Positions 25,279 through 34,257 of a stretch of 64,000 nucleotides of DNA are shown piece after piece. The position numbers and the translations under genes were made by a program. Origin of the DNA: Arthrobacter jinronghuae (GTDB taxonomy: Bacteria; Actinomycetota; Actinomycetes; Actinomycetales; Micrococcaceae); the NCBI RefSeq assembly GCF_025244825.1, contig NZ_CP104263.1, positions 2,170,001 to 2,234,000 on the forward strand, in the 5' to 3' direction. Positions within the stretch are counted from its first letter, which is position 1; every line of letters starts with the position of its first letter. The notes below the pieces were generated by a model. It saw only the letters and a list, made by a program, of their open reading frames with translations. It ran no database searches and was not told the DNA's origin.

Positions 25279-26613
25279 ATGACCAAGTCACACATGATTC
25301 TGGGTATGCATCTGGGTAACGGATACGGATCGCAGGGCTCCGCCTGGCGTGCACCAGGTGTGGACCCCGCGAACTACACCAGCTTCGACGCTCAGATCCG
25401 CTACGCCCAGGCCGCCGAACGCGGGAAGTTCGCCTTCCTGTTCCTTCCGGATTTCCCCGGCCTGCAGTCCGGTCTGAATCACGAAGCCCCCCAGATCACC
25501 CTCGAACCCATGATGACCCTTGCGGCGATCGCCCGGGCCACGGAGCGCATCGGTCTTGTCGCCACTGGCTCTACAACCTTCAACGAGCCCTTCAATCTAG
25601 CCCGTCAGTTCAAGGCCCTCGACGTGATGAGCCACGGCCGTGCCGGGTGGAACGCCGTGACGACCAGCGATCCTGCCGCTGCAGCGAACTTCGGACAGGC
25701 CATCGCGCCCCGGCCCCAGCGATACCAGCGCGCCCATGAAACCATCCAGATCGCTCAGGCCCTCTGGGGAAGCTGGCAGCAGAACGCGTGGATCAAGGAC
25801 CAGGAAACCGGTCGCTTCGCCGACCCCGATAAGATCCAGCCCATTAACCTGCAGGGAGAGTACGTCGCCTCACGCGGACCGCTTCCCATCCCGCCTTCGG
25901 AGCAGGGCCAGCCCGTCATCTTCTCCGCCGGCGGAGGCGAGAACGGGCTTGAGCTGGCCGGACGCTACGCCAGCGGCGTCATCGCAGCAGTGTTCACCAT
26001 CGAGGAGGCCCGCAACCAGCGTCAGGCCTACCGTGATGCCGCCCGAAGGGCAGGTCGGAACCCGGACGAGATCAAGTTCTTCGCCGGAGTCATGCCTGCC
26101 ATCGGCAAGAACAAACGAGCCGCACTCGATCGACGCGTCCAATTGGGTGAGCTCACGGCAGCATCACGCGTGCCCTACCTCGGCTCGATGCTGAACCTGC
26201 ACCTCGACGCCGGTCAACTCGATGAACCTCTGACACCCGCCCAACTGCAGGCCGCCTCACCAAGTCCTTTCGATCCCCGCTCCGCACGAGCACTACAGGT
26301 AGCGCGGGAAGGATGGACCATCCGCGACATACTGGCCCACGGCGTCATCGATTACCACCCCACCCCTGTCGGCGACGCGTCGGCCACCGCGGATCACATG
26401 CAGGAATGGTTTGACGCCGGTGCCTGCGACGGTTTCTGGGTCTCTATCGACGTCAATGAAGACGGCATCGACACCTTCGTCGACGAGGTTGTCCCCCTTC
26501 TGCAGGACCGCGGAATCTACCACCGGGACTACGAAGGCAGCACGCTTCGCGACCACCTCGGTGCACCCGCCCAGTACGGGCTCGATATACGTCTCACGGA
26601 TCCCGTCGCATGA
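25279..26613 (+). CDS. Flavin-dependent monooxygenase, LLM class (NtaA/SnaA/DszA subfamily)
   Basis: The 444-aa protein opens with HMILGMHLGNGYGSQGSAWR and has YAQAAERGKFAFLFLPDFPG, IGLVATGSTTFNEPFNLARQ, SHGRAGWNAVTTSDP, and VIFSAGGGENGLELAGRYAS, all typical of the NtaA/SnaA/DszA branch of bacterial luciferase-like enzymes. They use FMNH2 supplied by a partner reductase and oxidise chelators, sulfones, or antibiotics. No flavin reductase is adjacent, though two NADP-binding oxidoreductases lie upstream. GAGGAGAACC precedes ATG 25279. A MerR-type promoter drives it. Confidence 0.88.
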   Translation: MTKSHMILGMHLGNGYGSQGSAWRAPGVDPANYTSFDAQIRYAQAAERGKFAFLFLPDFPGLQSGLNHEAPQITLEPMMTLAAIARATERIGLVATGSTTFNEPFNLARQFKALDVMSHGRAGWNAVTTSDPAAAANFGQAIAPRPQRYQRAHETIQIAQALWGSWQQNAWIKDQETGRFADPDKIQPINLQGEYVASRGPLPIPPSEQGQPVIFSAGGGENGLELAGRYASGVIAAVFTIEEARNQRQAYRDAARRAGRNPDEIKFFAGVMPAIGKNKRAALDRRVQLGELTAASRVPYLGSMLNLHLDAGQLDEPLTPAQLQAASPSPFDPRSARALQVAREGWTIRDILAHGVIDYHPTPVGDASATADHMQEWFDAGACDGFWVSIDVNEDGIDTFVDEVVPLLQDRGIYHRDYEGSTLRDHLGAPAQYGLDIRLTDPVA

Positions 26614-26995
26614 CATCATCCACTTCGAGCCCTGGGCGGAGGAATTCTGTTCGGCGAGACGGCGGAGATGGTTGTGCGGCGCGAGTTCGCAGAGGAGTAG
26701 CGGGTGCGGTGAACCTGTTCCCTGCCCTCCGGGCTGAGGTTTAAACACGCCGCTGCCGCGTTGGACCTGCCCGCAAAAGCGCCCGCTGGACGACCGGCTT
26801 ACGGGACGTGCTGATCGCCGCTGCATCCGTATCCGTAACGGCTCGACTTCCTGTTTGCTCTGAGCCGAATTCTGGGTGAATTGCGATTAGCAGGGGTAGC
26901 GGCAGAGAAGGGAACGGTGCCAAGCGCGAGCCCGTCGTCAGGGCAGAACGTTCCACTGCCGCCGCGCAACTCGGCATCCGGAACGTCGACGCCGT
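26614..26995. other. Stretch without an intact gene
   Basis: No full gene is visible in these 380 bases. Two short frames look like gene ends: 26641-26700 plus strand reads GILFGETAEMVVRREFAEE then stop, and the last 57 bases before 26999 read RAERSTAAAQLGIRNVDAV then stop. They may be remnants of deleted genes, consistent with the decay seen at 22 and 24 kb, but neither is identified. Confidence 0.4.
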
Positions 26996-27802
26996 CTAAT
27001 CCAGCCCCTCGAAAACATCGCCCAGTACCGCTGCCCCGGGCTGCCGCGGCGGCCAGGCAATGACCAGGGGCTCCACTGAGACGGAACGGGCCCAGCCGGC
27101 ATCCTCTTCCGAATCCGGGGGTACGCCCGGGGAAACCACGTGCCGCTGGGTCCGGTGCTCCATCAGCCCGGCTACGATCCGGTGCGCCACGCTGCCGACG
27201 TCCACCTCCATGCCGATCAGGTCGTCCGGAACCGGACGTACGTCATACACCCTGCCCTCGTCCCAGGGTTCCAGTCCGTGCCGGACCCGGCTGCCGTTCC
27301 ACCGTTCCCAGGTGGAGCGGCGGACACCGCCGTGCAGCAGGCGCTGCAGCCCCGGACCGCCGTCGGCCCGAAGACCCGTGAACGCTGCATCGGTGGCCGC
27401 ACCGACTGCGATGTGGTCCGGGTGCCCGGTGATCCCGTCGGGGCCGAAGGTGGCGACGACGTCGGGCCGCTCCTGCGCCAGGATGCCGCCGATCCGCTCC
27501 ACCAGTTCCCCGAAGGGAACCTGCGCCACTGCACCGTCGTCGTAGTCCAGCCACTCGTGGCGGTCCGGCGGCCTGCCGTGCGCCGTCCATGCGGCTTCCA
27601 TTTCCCGCCGCCGGATCCGCCCGAGCGGTTCGTTGACCGGCGGATAGGACGGATCAATCTGCCCGGCGCCGCCGTCGGTCGCGTGGACCAGGACGAAGCG
27701 GAATCCCGGATCGTCTTCGTGCAGCGCCACTGTTCCCGCCAGCCCGTACGCGTCGTCGTCGGGATGGGCGACGACGAGGGCAAGGACACGCGATCCGGTC
27801 AT
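26996..27802 (-). CDS. PIG-L family N-acetylglucosaminyl deacetylase-like protein
   Basis: The 268-aa protein has the LmbE/PIG-L signature: ALVVAHPDDDAYGLAGTVAL (AHPDD zinc site) and FGPDGITGHPDHIAVG (HPDH) with the conserved middle block LGRIRRREMEAAW. Relatives include MshB and mycothiol conjugate amidase Mca, but this one is closer to generic GlmU/LmbE-type deacetylases, so the substrate is open. The start MTGSRVLALV (27802) is chosen as the conserved fold begins there; upstream codons overlap a poorly coding stretch. Confidence 0.85.
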   Translation of the reverse strand: MTGSRVLALVVAHPDDDAYGLAGTVALHEDDPGFRFVLVHATDGGAGQIDPSYPPVNEPLGRIRRREMEAAWTAHGRPPDRHEWLDYDDGAVAQVPFGELVERIGGILAQERPDVVATFGPDGITGHPDHIAVGAATDAAFTGLRADGGPGLQRLLHGGVRRSTWERWNGSRVRHGLEPWDEGRVYDVRPVPDDLIGMEVDVGSVAHRIVAGLMEHRTQRHVVSPGVPPDSEEDAGWARSVSVEPLVIAWPPRQPGAAVLGDVFEGLD

Positions 27803-27919
27803 TTCCGGCACCTCCCGCGGCAGAGGGTTCTGCCACCGTTCCAGCGTAGGACGAGGGGCAGGCAAGAGGAACCTGCTGCTCTTTCGGGTATTTTCCGGCG
27901 GCATTCGTTACGGTGTGGC

Positions 27920-28462
27920 ATGAGCGATAACCGGGAACAACTGCTGGACCTTTCCGTAGACCCGGAAGGAAGCGAGGAACGATTCAGCCAGGTACGGAGG
28001 TGGTTCCGCAGCACCGGCTGGAGCATGGCCGATCCTACGGTCTACGACCCCTACTACGACAAGCACCCCGCCGACGCCTTCGGACCGCGCACCTTGGCGG
28101 CATCCGCAGACGCCAACGGAAGCTACAGCTTCGTCGCCGGACGGGACTACTACTATGCCGGTGAGGGTACCGGGGGTCCAGTTTGCACGCGCTGCACTTT
28201 CCAGTTTCCGCTCGAGCTGATTGTTCCGCTGGTCAGTGAATGGTACGACGGCGGCCCCGAGCCCCGGCTTGCCTGTCCCGACTGCTCATGGACGGGACTA
28301 TTCGGTGACTGGGACCTGGGGAGTTGCATGGCCATGGCGTCCTTCGCGGTCATCATTGATACCGGCACCGGCGGGTATTCACCCGAACTCGTTACGACCC
28401 TGCTCGAAGCCCTCCGTACAGACCTCGGGGGACGCTGGGTGTACATCAATAAGTACATTTAA
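27920..28462 (+). CDS. Zinc-ribbon protein of an unrecognised family, copy 4
   Basis: A 180-aa member of the family at 14.2-15.9 kb, 12 kb away: EQLLDLSVDPEGSEERF, VRRWFRSTGWSMADP, YDKHPADAFGPR, CTRCTFQFPLE and CPDCSWTGLFGDWDLG (CxxC pairs), SCMAMASFAVIIDTG, and LRTDLGGRWVYINKYI. It lacks a signal peptide. The ATG is five bases behind TACGGT, without a Shine-Dalgarno, again suggesting a leaderless mRNA. Function unknown. Confidence 0.75.
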   Translation: MSDNREQLLDLSVDPEGSEERFSQVRRWFRSTGWSMADPTVYDPYYDKHPADAFGPRTLAASADANGSYSFVAGRDYYYAGEGTGGPVCTRCTFQFPLELIVPLVSEWYDGGPEPRLACPDCSWTGLFGDWDLGSCMAMASFAVIIDTGTGGYSPELVTTLLEALRTDLGGRWVYINKYI

Positions 28463-28518
28463 GCCGGGCCCCCGGAACGGGCGGCGTCCGCCCGCCGCCG
28501 GAGCTAGGCTGACATGCC

Positions 28519-29961
28519 ATGGAATGGTTCAGCGCCGAAGGATACGAATTCGCCCGCCAGGTGCTGCAGCGCGGCATCGCCGCCGTGTACCTGATCGCGT
28601 TCCTCTCCGCCGCCGCCCAGTTCCCGGCGCTGCTCGGCGAAAACGGCCTGCTCCCGGCCCCGCAGTTCCTGGCCCGGATCAAGGGCAGGAGAATTCCCAC
28701 CCTCTTCCACTGGCACTATTCGGACCGGTTCCTGCTCACCGTGGCGTGGGCAGGCGCCGCCGTCTCCGCGCTGCTGGTGGCGGGAGTGCCGCAGTCCGGG
28801 CCGTGGTGGCTGCCGATGGCAGCTTTCCTGTTTATCTGGGGGCTGTACCTGTCCGTGGTGAACATCGGGCAGACGTTCTACGGGTTCGGCTGGGAATCGC
28901 TGCTGCTGGAGGCGGGCTTCCTGGCCGCGTTCCTGGGCTCCGACGACGTCGCGGTTCCGGTCGCGGTGCTGTGGGCCTTCCGCTGGCTGGTGTTCCGGCT
29001 CGAATTCGGTGCGGGCCTGATCAAGATGCGCGGCGACAAGGTGTGGCGGGATCTCACCGCCCTGTACTACCACCACGAAACCCAGCCGATGCCGAACCCG
29101 GCCAGCTGGTTCTTCCACCATCTGCCAAAGCCGCTGCACCGGATGGAGGTGCTGGGCAACCACTTCGCCCAGCTGGTGGTGCCGTACTTCCTGTTCTTCC
29201 CGCAGCCGGTGGCTTCGATTGCCGCGGCGGTGGTGATCGTTACCCAGTTCTGGCTCGTCCTTTCGGGGAACTTCGCCTGGCTGAACGTGCTGACCATCCT
29301 GCTCGCGTGCACGGCCCTGAGCGATTCGGCCGTGCAGGCGGTGCTTCCGGGAGTGCAGTTCGCCGCACCGGATCCGGAGGCAACCCCGGCGGCGTTCGCC
29401 GTCGTCGTCGGCGCCGTAACCCTGGCGGTGCTGTACTGGGCGTGGGCACCGCTGAAGAACCTGGTCCGCCGCGGCCAGCTGATGAATGCCAGCTTCAACC
29501 GCTGGCACCTTTCCAATGCCTACGGTGCGTTCGGCAGCATTACGCGGCGCCGGGACGAGGTGGTCATCGAGGGCACCAACGATCCGCCGGGGCCGGACGC
29601 CCGCTGGCTGGAGTACGAGTTCAAGGGCAAGCCCGGGGACCCGCGCCGGATGCCGCGCCAGTTTGCGCCCTACCACCTGCGCCTGGACTGGCTGATGTGG
29701 TTCCTGGGCCTGGGCGCCGCCGGTGCCTGGTTCCCGGTGCTGCTGCGGAAGCTGCTCGCCGCCGACCGGCGGACCCTGCGCCTGCTGCGCAGGGACCCGT
29801 TCGACGGCGAGCCGCCCCGCTGGATCCGTGCCCGGGTCTACCGCTACCGCTATTCCACGCCGGCGGAACTGCGCCGCGAACGGGTCTGGTGGGTGCGGGA
29901 GCCCCGCGGGTTCCTGGTGGACCCCGTTGAGGGTCCGGGCATAACGCCGGGCCGGTCCTAG
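28519..29961 (+). CDS. Lipase maturation factor-like membrane protein (LMF family)
   Basis: The 480-aa protein resembles bacterial and animal lipase maturation factors: GYEFARQVLQRGIAAVYLIA at the start, LLGENGLLPA, FGWESLLLEAGFLAAFLG, FRLEFGAGLIKMRGDKVW with LTALYYHHETQPMPNP, and the C-terminal YEFKGKPGDP and RKLLAADRRTLRLLRRDPF. It has about eight membrane spans followed by a soluble C-terminal domain. In animals LMF1 helps fold secreted lipases; the bacterial role is not established. A TAGGCT element eight bases before ATG 28519 may be its -10. Its stop shares the palindrome CTAG with the convergent gene. Confidence 0.82.
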   Translation: MEWFSAEGYEFARQVLQRGIAAVYLIAFLSAAAQFPALLGENGLLPAPQFLARIKGRRIPTLFHWHYSDRFLLTVAWAGAAVSALLVAGVPQSGPWWLPMAAFLFIWGLYLSVVNIGQTFYGFGWESLLLEAGFLAAFLGSDDVAVPVAVLWAFRWLVFRLEFGAGLIKMRGDKVWRDLTALYYHHETQPMPNPASWFFHHLPKPLHRMEVLGNHFAQLVVPYFLFFPQPVASIAAAVVIVTQFWLVLSGNFAWLNVLTILLACTALSDSAVQAVLPGVQFAAPDPEATPAAFAVVVGAVTLAVLYWAWAPLKNLVRRGQLMNASFNRWHLSNAYGAFGSITRRRDEVVIEGTNDPPGPDARWLEYEFKGKPGDPRRMPRQFAPYHLRLDWLMWFLGLGAAGAWFPVLLRKLLAADRRTLRLLRRDPFDGEPPRWIRARVYRYRYSTPAELRRERVWWVREPRGFLVDPVEGPGITPGRS

Positions 29962-30731
29962 GCGGTTGCCTTGGTGACTACGTTGTGCGTGGCGTGGTCA
30001 TACAGGAAAGTCAGCGGACCGCCGGTATGCCACAGCTCGATATTGCCGCCGTCGCGGTGTGCGTCGAACCCGTAGTTTTCGTCCCACGAACCGTTCAGTG
30101 CCACCTTGTAGGTGTACGTGCCTTCGGGCAGGTCCACCGTGAGCTTCCACAGTTCGTCGTGGCGGTCGAACGCGAACTGCGCGCCGGCCGGATTCCAGTC
30201 CTCGGTGCCGAGCGCCGCGCCGAAATCGCCCGCGAGGGCCACGGACTCCGGCTGCGGGAAGGACGGTTCCGGGATGCCGGTCTCCGGGTGCGAGCCGTGC
30301 TGCTCGGCCGGAGCGGAAGGGACGGCGACGGCGTCGCGCAGGACCTCTTCCACTACTTCCTCTGCCGGCGAAGCGGTTTCTGCCGCTGCCACCGGCTTCC
30401 CGCTGAGGGCGGCCGACAGGTGCGCCGGCTCCGGGAAGTCATTCAGGGCCCGGCGGCCCTCGTTGGTGATGCTCCAGCCGGAGCGGGCTTCCTTGAGGAT
30501 CCAGCCCGCCTTGACGAGTTTGGTGGTGGCGTTCACCAAGGCACGCTCGCCGCGCGTGGTGCCGCTGGCCAGGGCCTCCGCTTCGCGTCCTTCGAGCGGC
30601 ACACGGTCCAGGGCGGCACCGAGTACCTTTGCCCTGCTGACCTTGCCGGTAGCTGACGGGTCCTCTGCTGCGAGGATCTCCAGGACCGCCTGCAGCCGCA
30701 GCGCAGTGTTTTCAACGGTGTCTGAGCCCAA
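29958..30731 (-). CDS. Winged-helix protein fused to pullulanase-type X25 domain
   Basis: The 257-aa protein has two unlike parts. Residues 1-100 look like an Mrr/DNA-binding winged helix (LQAVLEILAAEDPSATGKVS, ALVNATTKLVKAGWILKEAR, GWSITNEGRRALNDF). After a proline/glutamate-rich linker (about 105-165), residues 166-255 form an X25/BaPul carbohydrate-binding-like module (VALAGDFGAALGTEDWNPAG, LPEGTYTYKVALNGSWDENY, GGNIELWHTGGPLTFLYD). No signal peptide, so it is cytoplasmic. A regulator that senses glycogen or maltodextrin is a reasonable inference. It converges on the LMF-like gene. Confidence 0.8.
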   Translation of the reverse strand: MGSDTVENTALRLQAVLEILAAEDPSATGKVSRAKVLGAALDRVPLEGREAEALASGTTRGERALVNATTKLVKAGWILKEARSGWSITNEGRRALNDFPEPAHLSAALSGKPVAAAETASPAEEVVEEVLRDAVAVPSAPAEQHGSHPETGIPEPSFPQPESVALAGDFGAALGTEDWNPAGAQFAFDRHDELWKLTVDLPEGTYTYKVALNGSWDENYGFDAHRDGGNIELWHTGGPLTFLYDHATHNVVTKATA

Positions 30732-30831
30732 TGGAATTCCTTTGTTACGAATGTTGATAGCCGCTCCGGTTAAGCCGGCTCACCGCCATCAACACTATCC
30801 CCGGCAGCCGCCGGGACGAAGCGACGCGGCC

Positions 30832-31572
30832 CTAGTGTTGCGCAACTCTCCCCCGCAGTGCGGTGAAGTCCCCGTCAACGAGGGGTGCGTAGCCGGCGTA
30901 GGCGGCCAGGACGGCGTCCTGCACCTGGACCATATCCAGTCCCGGTGCGAGGTCCCGGGCGGCTCCGGCGGTGCGCGGGTCCCAGCTCAGCCCGAGCTCG
31001 GCATAGCAGTCGGTCAAGACCCGGCGGAGCGGGAGGGCGTTGTCCACCACCAGCACTGAGGAAAACAGCCAGCCGCCGGCAATCACCCGTTGGGCGGTGC
31101 CCACCAGTTTGATCCGCTCCCCGCCGGGAGCCTCGCCGGAGACGGTGAATTCCCCGGGGCAGTACTCCCCCGGGATTTCGCCTACATTGGCGGTCAGTCC
31201 GACCTTGCGGAACGCGCCGGCCAGCAGCTCGCCGAAGTCCGCGAACCGGCGCCTCGAGCCGGCGAGCGCATCGGCGTCCGGCGCCACGTGATCCAGGACC
31301 AGGCAGCCGTCGTGGTAGGCGGCGGCCCGGCCGCCGGCCTTGCGGACCAGCGGCTCGAATCCTTGCCGGCGGCAGGCAGCCTGTGCCGCGGCGAAGCCGG
31401 GCAGCTTGGCGTCGCGCTGCCCCAGGGCGACCGTGGGGCGGGGACGGTAAATCCGCAGGGCCGGGCCGAGCCCGCCGCTGCGGACGGCGTCGAGCATGGC
31501 GAGCGCGAAGTCGAGGTCGGCGGCGGCGCCCAGGGATTCCTCCTGCCGGAACACTTCCAAGGCGGCGGGCAC
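30832..31572 (-). CDS. Lipoate-protein ligase A family protein
   Basis: The 246-aa protein fits the biotin/lipoate A/B ligase fold: LRIYRPRPTVALGQRDAKLP, LVRKAGGRAAAYHDGCLVLD (the RxxGGxxxxH loop), and IKLVGTAQRVIAGGWLFSS with the lysine expected to bind the acyl-adenylate. It would attach lipoate or octanoate to carrier proteins, or act on a related acyl group. The start is GTG 31572, three bases after the stop of the thioesterase-like gene, implying coupled translation. Confidence 0.82.
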   Translation of the reverse strand: MPAALEVFRQEESLGAAADLDFALAMLDAVRSGGLGPALRIYRPRPTVALGQRDAKLPGFAAAQAACRRQGFEPLVRKAGGRAAAYHDGCLVLDHVAPDADALAGSRRRFADFGELLAGAFRKVGLTANVGEIPGEYCPGEFTVSGEAPGGERIKLVGTAQRVIAGGWLFSSVLVVDNALPLRRVLTDCYAELGLSWDPRTAGAARDLAPGLDMVQVQDAVLAAYAGYAPLVDGDFTALRGRVAQH

Positions 31573-31575
31573 CGC

Positions 31576-32361
31576 CTACGCTCCGCCGAGCGGCCGGACG
31601 GTCAGGATCTGCTCGCTGCGCCCAAACGGTCCCTGCAGGTCATGCAGGACCGTCGAAGTCAGGCCGATGCCGTCGGCACCGAAGGTCACCTGGGTGTCCA
31701 GGCCCAGCCATTCCCCCCGGGGTTCGCGGTGCAGGTGCAGCTGCAGGTCCACGTTCGGGAACATGTAGCTGTCACCGCCCGGGGGCACGCGGGTGGAAAT
31801 ACCGTTGGCGGTGTCTGCCATGCCCACGAGGCGGACCAGGTCCGACGTCGGCGTGCCTTCCACCATTTCGTGCGGGGTGCGCAGCCACGCCCGGCCGCGG
31901 CCCGGACGCAGCCCCGGCAGCGCCCGTTTCTCCAGGGATTCAATAAAAGCCCCGGGCCACTCGGTCATGCCTTCATGGGTGCCCGCCTCTGCCGGGCCGG
32001 GCATGGCCTCGTCTTCCACGGCGGCCACCTCGGCCGTCGAGCCGCGGGCAAGGCGCCAGGCGGTGGCGCGAACGGCGGTGCGGCCCTCAACCACCATCTC
32101 GGCCTGCACCAGTTCAATGGTCCGTCCGGGGCGCAGGACGGAGGTTTTCACCTCGAAGGCGGTGCGCGGGATCAACCCGAAAATGTCGTAGCTGATCCGG
32201 GCCATGCGCAGCTCGGGGCGTGGACGGAACTGCTCCAGGCAGTGGGCCAGCAGGCCGGAAATGGGAGCCATGTGCTGCTCCTGCGGGTTCCAGGCCCCCT
32301 GGGTGTGGATGGTTGCCTCATAGGCGTCGTTGCCCAGCGAGCGGTAATACGATTCAGCCAC
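31576..32361 (-). CDS. Acyl-CoA thioesterase-like protein (double hotdog)
   Basis: The 261-aa protein matches thioesterase-like (4HBT_3/TesB-type) proteins: an N-terminal half with HTQGAWNPQEQHMAPISGLL and MARISYDIFGLIPRTAFEVK, and a C-terminal half with MADTANGISTRVPPGG, FPNVDLQLHLHREPRGEWLG and GLTSTVLHDLQGPFGRSEQ. Such proteins hydrolyse acyl-CoAs. It starts at GTG 32361 behind AGGGAGAAG. It is transcribed with the lipoate-ligase-like gene downstream, hinting at a link to acyl-group supply. Confidence 0.82.
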   Translation of the reverse strand: MAESYYRSLGNDAYEATIHTQGAWNPQEQHMAPISGLLAHCLEQFRPRPELRMARISYDIFGLIPRTAFEVKTSVLRPGRTIELVQAEMVVEGRTAVRATAWRLARGSTAEVAAVEDEAMPGPAEAGTHEGMTEWPGAFIESLEKRALPGLRPGRGRAWLRTPHEMVEGTPTSDLVRLVGMADTANGISTRVPPGGDSYMFPNVDLQLHLHREPRGEWLGLDTQVTFGADGIGLTSTVLHDLQGPFGRSEQILTVRPLGGA

Positions 32362-32459
32362 GTGCTTGCTTCTCCCTGCCGTTCCGGAATTGGCTTTCAG
32401 GCTACCCCAGCACCGCCCGACGGCTGGCCCCGCAACGTAACGTGGAGCACACTGGCCGG

Positions 32460-33434
32460 ATGGAATATACGCATCTTGGCCGCTCCGGCCTGTCCGTGTC
32501 CCGCCTGTGCCTGGGCACCATGAACTTCGGACCCAAAACCGACGAGGCGGACGCCCACGCCATCATGGACTCCGCCCGGGATACCGGCATCAACTTCTTC
32601 GATACCGCCAACGTCTACGGCTGGGGGGAGCGTAAGGGCTGGACCGAGCAGATCATCGGACGCTGGTTCGCCAAAGGCGGCGGGCGGCGCGAGGACACCG
32701 TCCTCGCCACCAAGCTCTACGGCTCCATGAGCGAACGCCCCAATGACACCTACCTCTCGGCCTTGAACATCCGGCGCGCCCTGGACGCCAGCCTGAAGCG
32801 GCTGCAGACCGATTACATCGACCTCTACCAGTTCCACCACGTTGACCGGAACACGCCGTGGGAGGAGATCTGGCAGGCCATGGAGGTGGCGGTGGCGCAG
32901 GGCAAGATCATTTACAACGGCAGCAGCAACTTCGCCGGCTGGCACATTGCCCGGGCACAGGAAAACGCCAGCCGGCGGAACTTTGCAGGGCTGGTGAGCG
33001 AGCAGAGTATTTACAACCTGATCAACCGGTCCGTGGAACTGGAAGTCCTTCCCGCGGCGCAGCAGTACGGGCTCGGAATCCTGCCGTGGTCCCCTCTGCA
33101 GGGCGGCCTGCTCGGCGGGATCCTGGCGAAGGAGGCCGACGGCGGCGGGCGGCGTGCCGAGGGCAGGGTGCGGAACCTGCTGGAGAAACACGAGGAGCAG
33201 ATCCGGCAGTACGAGGCACTGGCCGCGGAACTGGACATCCTGCCCGGCGTCCTGGCACTGGCCTGGCTGCTGCACCAGCCCGCGGTGACGGCCCCGCTGG
33301 TGGGCCCGCGCACCCAAGAGCAGCTGGACGAGGCACTGCTGGCCCTGGACGTCACCCTGGATGCACGGACGCTGGCCCGGCTGGACGGGATCTTCCCCGG
33401 GCACTCACCGGCGCCGGAGGACTACGCCTGGTAA
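32460..33434 (+). CDS. Aldo/keto reductase (YajO/YdjG-like)
   Basis: A 324-aa TIM-barrel aldo/keto reductase: MEYTHLGRSGLSVSRLCLGT, catalytic FFDTANVYG (Asp, Tyr), ATKLYG (Lys) and YQFHHVD (His), and the late APLVGPRTQEQLDEAL NADPH-binding block. It would reduce aldehydes or ketones with NADPH. ATG 32460 opens the canonical N-terminus; GGAG lies 13 bases upstream. It is divergent from the thioesterase operon and convergent with SRAP copy 2. Confidence 0.9.
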   Translation: MEYTHLGRSGLSVSRLCLGTMNFGPKTDEADAHAIMDSARDTGINFFDTANVYGWGERKGWTEQIIGRWFAKGGGRREDTVLATKLYGSMSERPNDTYLSALNIRRALDASLKRLQTDYIDLYQFHHVDRNTPWEEIWQAMEVAVAQGKIIYNGSSNFAGWHIARAQENASRRNFAGLVSEQSIYNLINRSVELEVLPAAQQYGLGILPWSPLQGGLLGGILAKEADGGGRRAEGRVRNLLEKHEEQIRQYEALAAELDILPGVLALAWLLHQPAVTAPLVGPRTQEQLDEALLALDVTLDARTLARLDGIFPGHSPAPEDYAW

Positions 33435-33455
33435 TCCACCGGGGTTCACCAGGTG

Positions 33456-34160
33456 TCAGGCGCTCGCAGGCTCGATCAGTTCCGGCCCGTTGTTGCGCAC
33501 CGAGTTGACCTCGCGGGACACCACCCGCGGGGTCAGCGTGGGTTCGGGCACGGCGTCCAGCAGCTGGGCGACATCTGCCCCGTCCGTCAGCTTCGGGTCC
33601 AGCCAGTCCGCGTAGAGGTCCGGCGGAATGATCAGCGGGGTGCGGTCGTGGATGTGGCCGAGCGCGTCCGTGGCTTTCGTGGTGATGATGGTGACGCTCA
33701 GCAGCCACTTGTGTTCGTGGTCCTCCGGCAGCGCCGGGTCCGGCCAGAACTCATACAGCCCGGCGAACGCCAGCGGGTCCTGTTTGCCGGAGTACAGGTA
33801 GGTGGGGATCTTGCCGTCCGCGGACTTTTCCCACTCGTAGTAACCGTCTGCCGGCACCAGGGCACGGCGCTTCACGGCCGCCTTGCGGAACGCCGGTTTC
33901 TCCAGGATGGTTTCCCGCCGGGCGTTGATCATCCGGGATCCGATCTTGGGGTCCTTGGCCCAGACGGGAACCAGCCCCCATTTAGCCGTCGCCAGCCGCC
34001 GCACCGGTGCTTCATTGGAGAACCGCTCGGTGACGATCCGCACATCATCCGTGGGGGCAACGTTCCAGGACGGGAGCACGTCCGGTCCCACCGTTTGCTC
34101 GACGGCGAACGCCGAGACCAGATCCGACGTTGCCCTTGCCATTACGTACCGTCCGCACAT
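33456..34160 (-). CDS. SRAP/YedK (HMCES-type) abasic-site protein, copy 2
   Basis: The 234-aa protein starts MCGRYVMARATSD with the required Cys2, and has SWNVAPTDD, LVPADGYYEWEKS, and GHIHDRTPLIIPPD, all active-site elements of the abasic-DNA cross-linking SRAP fold. It has about half its residues in common with copy 1 at 9418. A LexA box lies 70 bases upstream in the region shared with the divergent gene at 34258, so damage induction is likely. An in-frame ATG 14 codons upstream is rejected because Cys2 must follow the start. Confidence 0.9.
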   Translation of the reverse strand: MCGRYVMARATSDLVSAFAVEQTVGPDVLPSWNVAPTDDVRIVTERFSNEAPVRRLATAKWGLVPVWAKDPKIGSRMINARRETILEKPAFRKAAVKRRALVPADGYYEWEKSADGKIPTYLYSGKQDPLAFAGLYEFWPDPALPEDHEHKWLLSVTIITTKATDALGHIHDRTPLIIPPDLYADWLDPKLTDGADVAQLLDAVPEPTLTPRVVSREVNSVRNNGPELIEPASA

Positions 34161-34230
34161 GGCACCTATTGTGCACCATGGACAGGCCGCCGGCATGAGC
34201 ATGGCAAGGACCCGGCCCGGTTACCCGCTT

Positions 34231-34246
34231 TCGAACATATGTTCTA
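34231..34246. promoter_or_regulatory. LexA (SOS) box between SRAP copy 2 and the 109-aa gene
   Basis: TCGAACATATGTTCTA matches the actinobacterial SOS operator in 14 of 16 palindromic positions and shares its core with the perfect site at 129-146. On the plus strand TATTTT (34245-34250) overlaps its end and sits seven bases before the ATG at 34258, so LexA binding would cover the -10 of that gene. Confidence 0.75.
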
Positions 34247-34257
34247 TTTTTAAGAGT

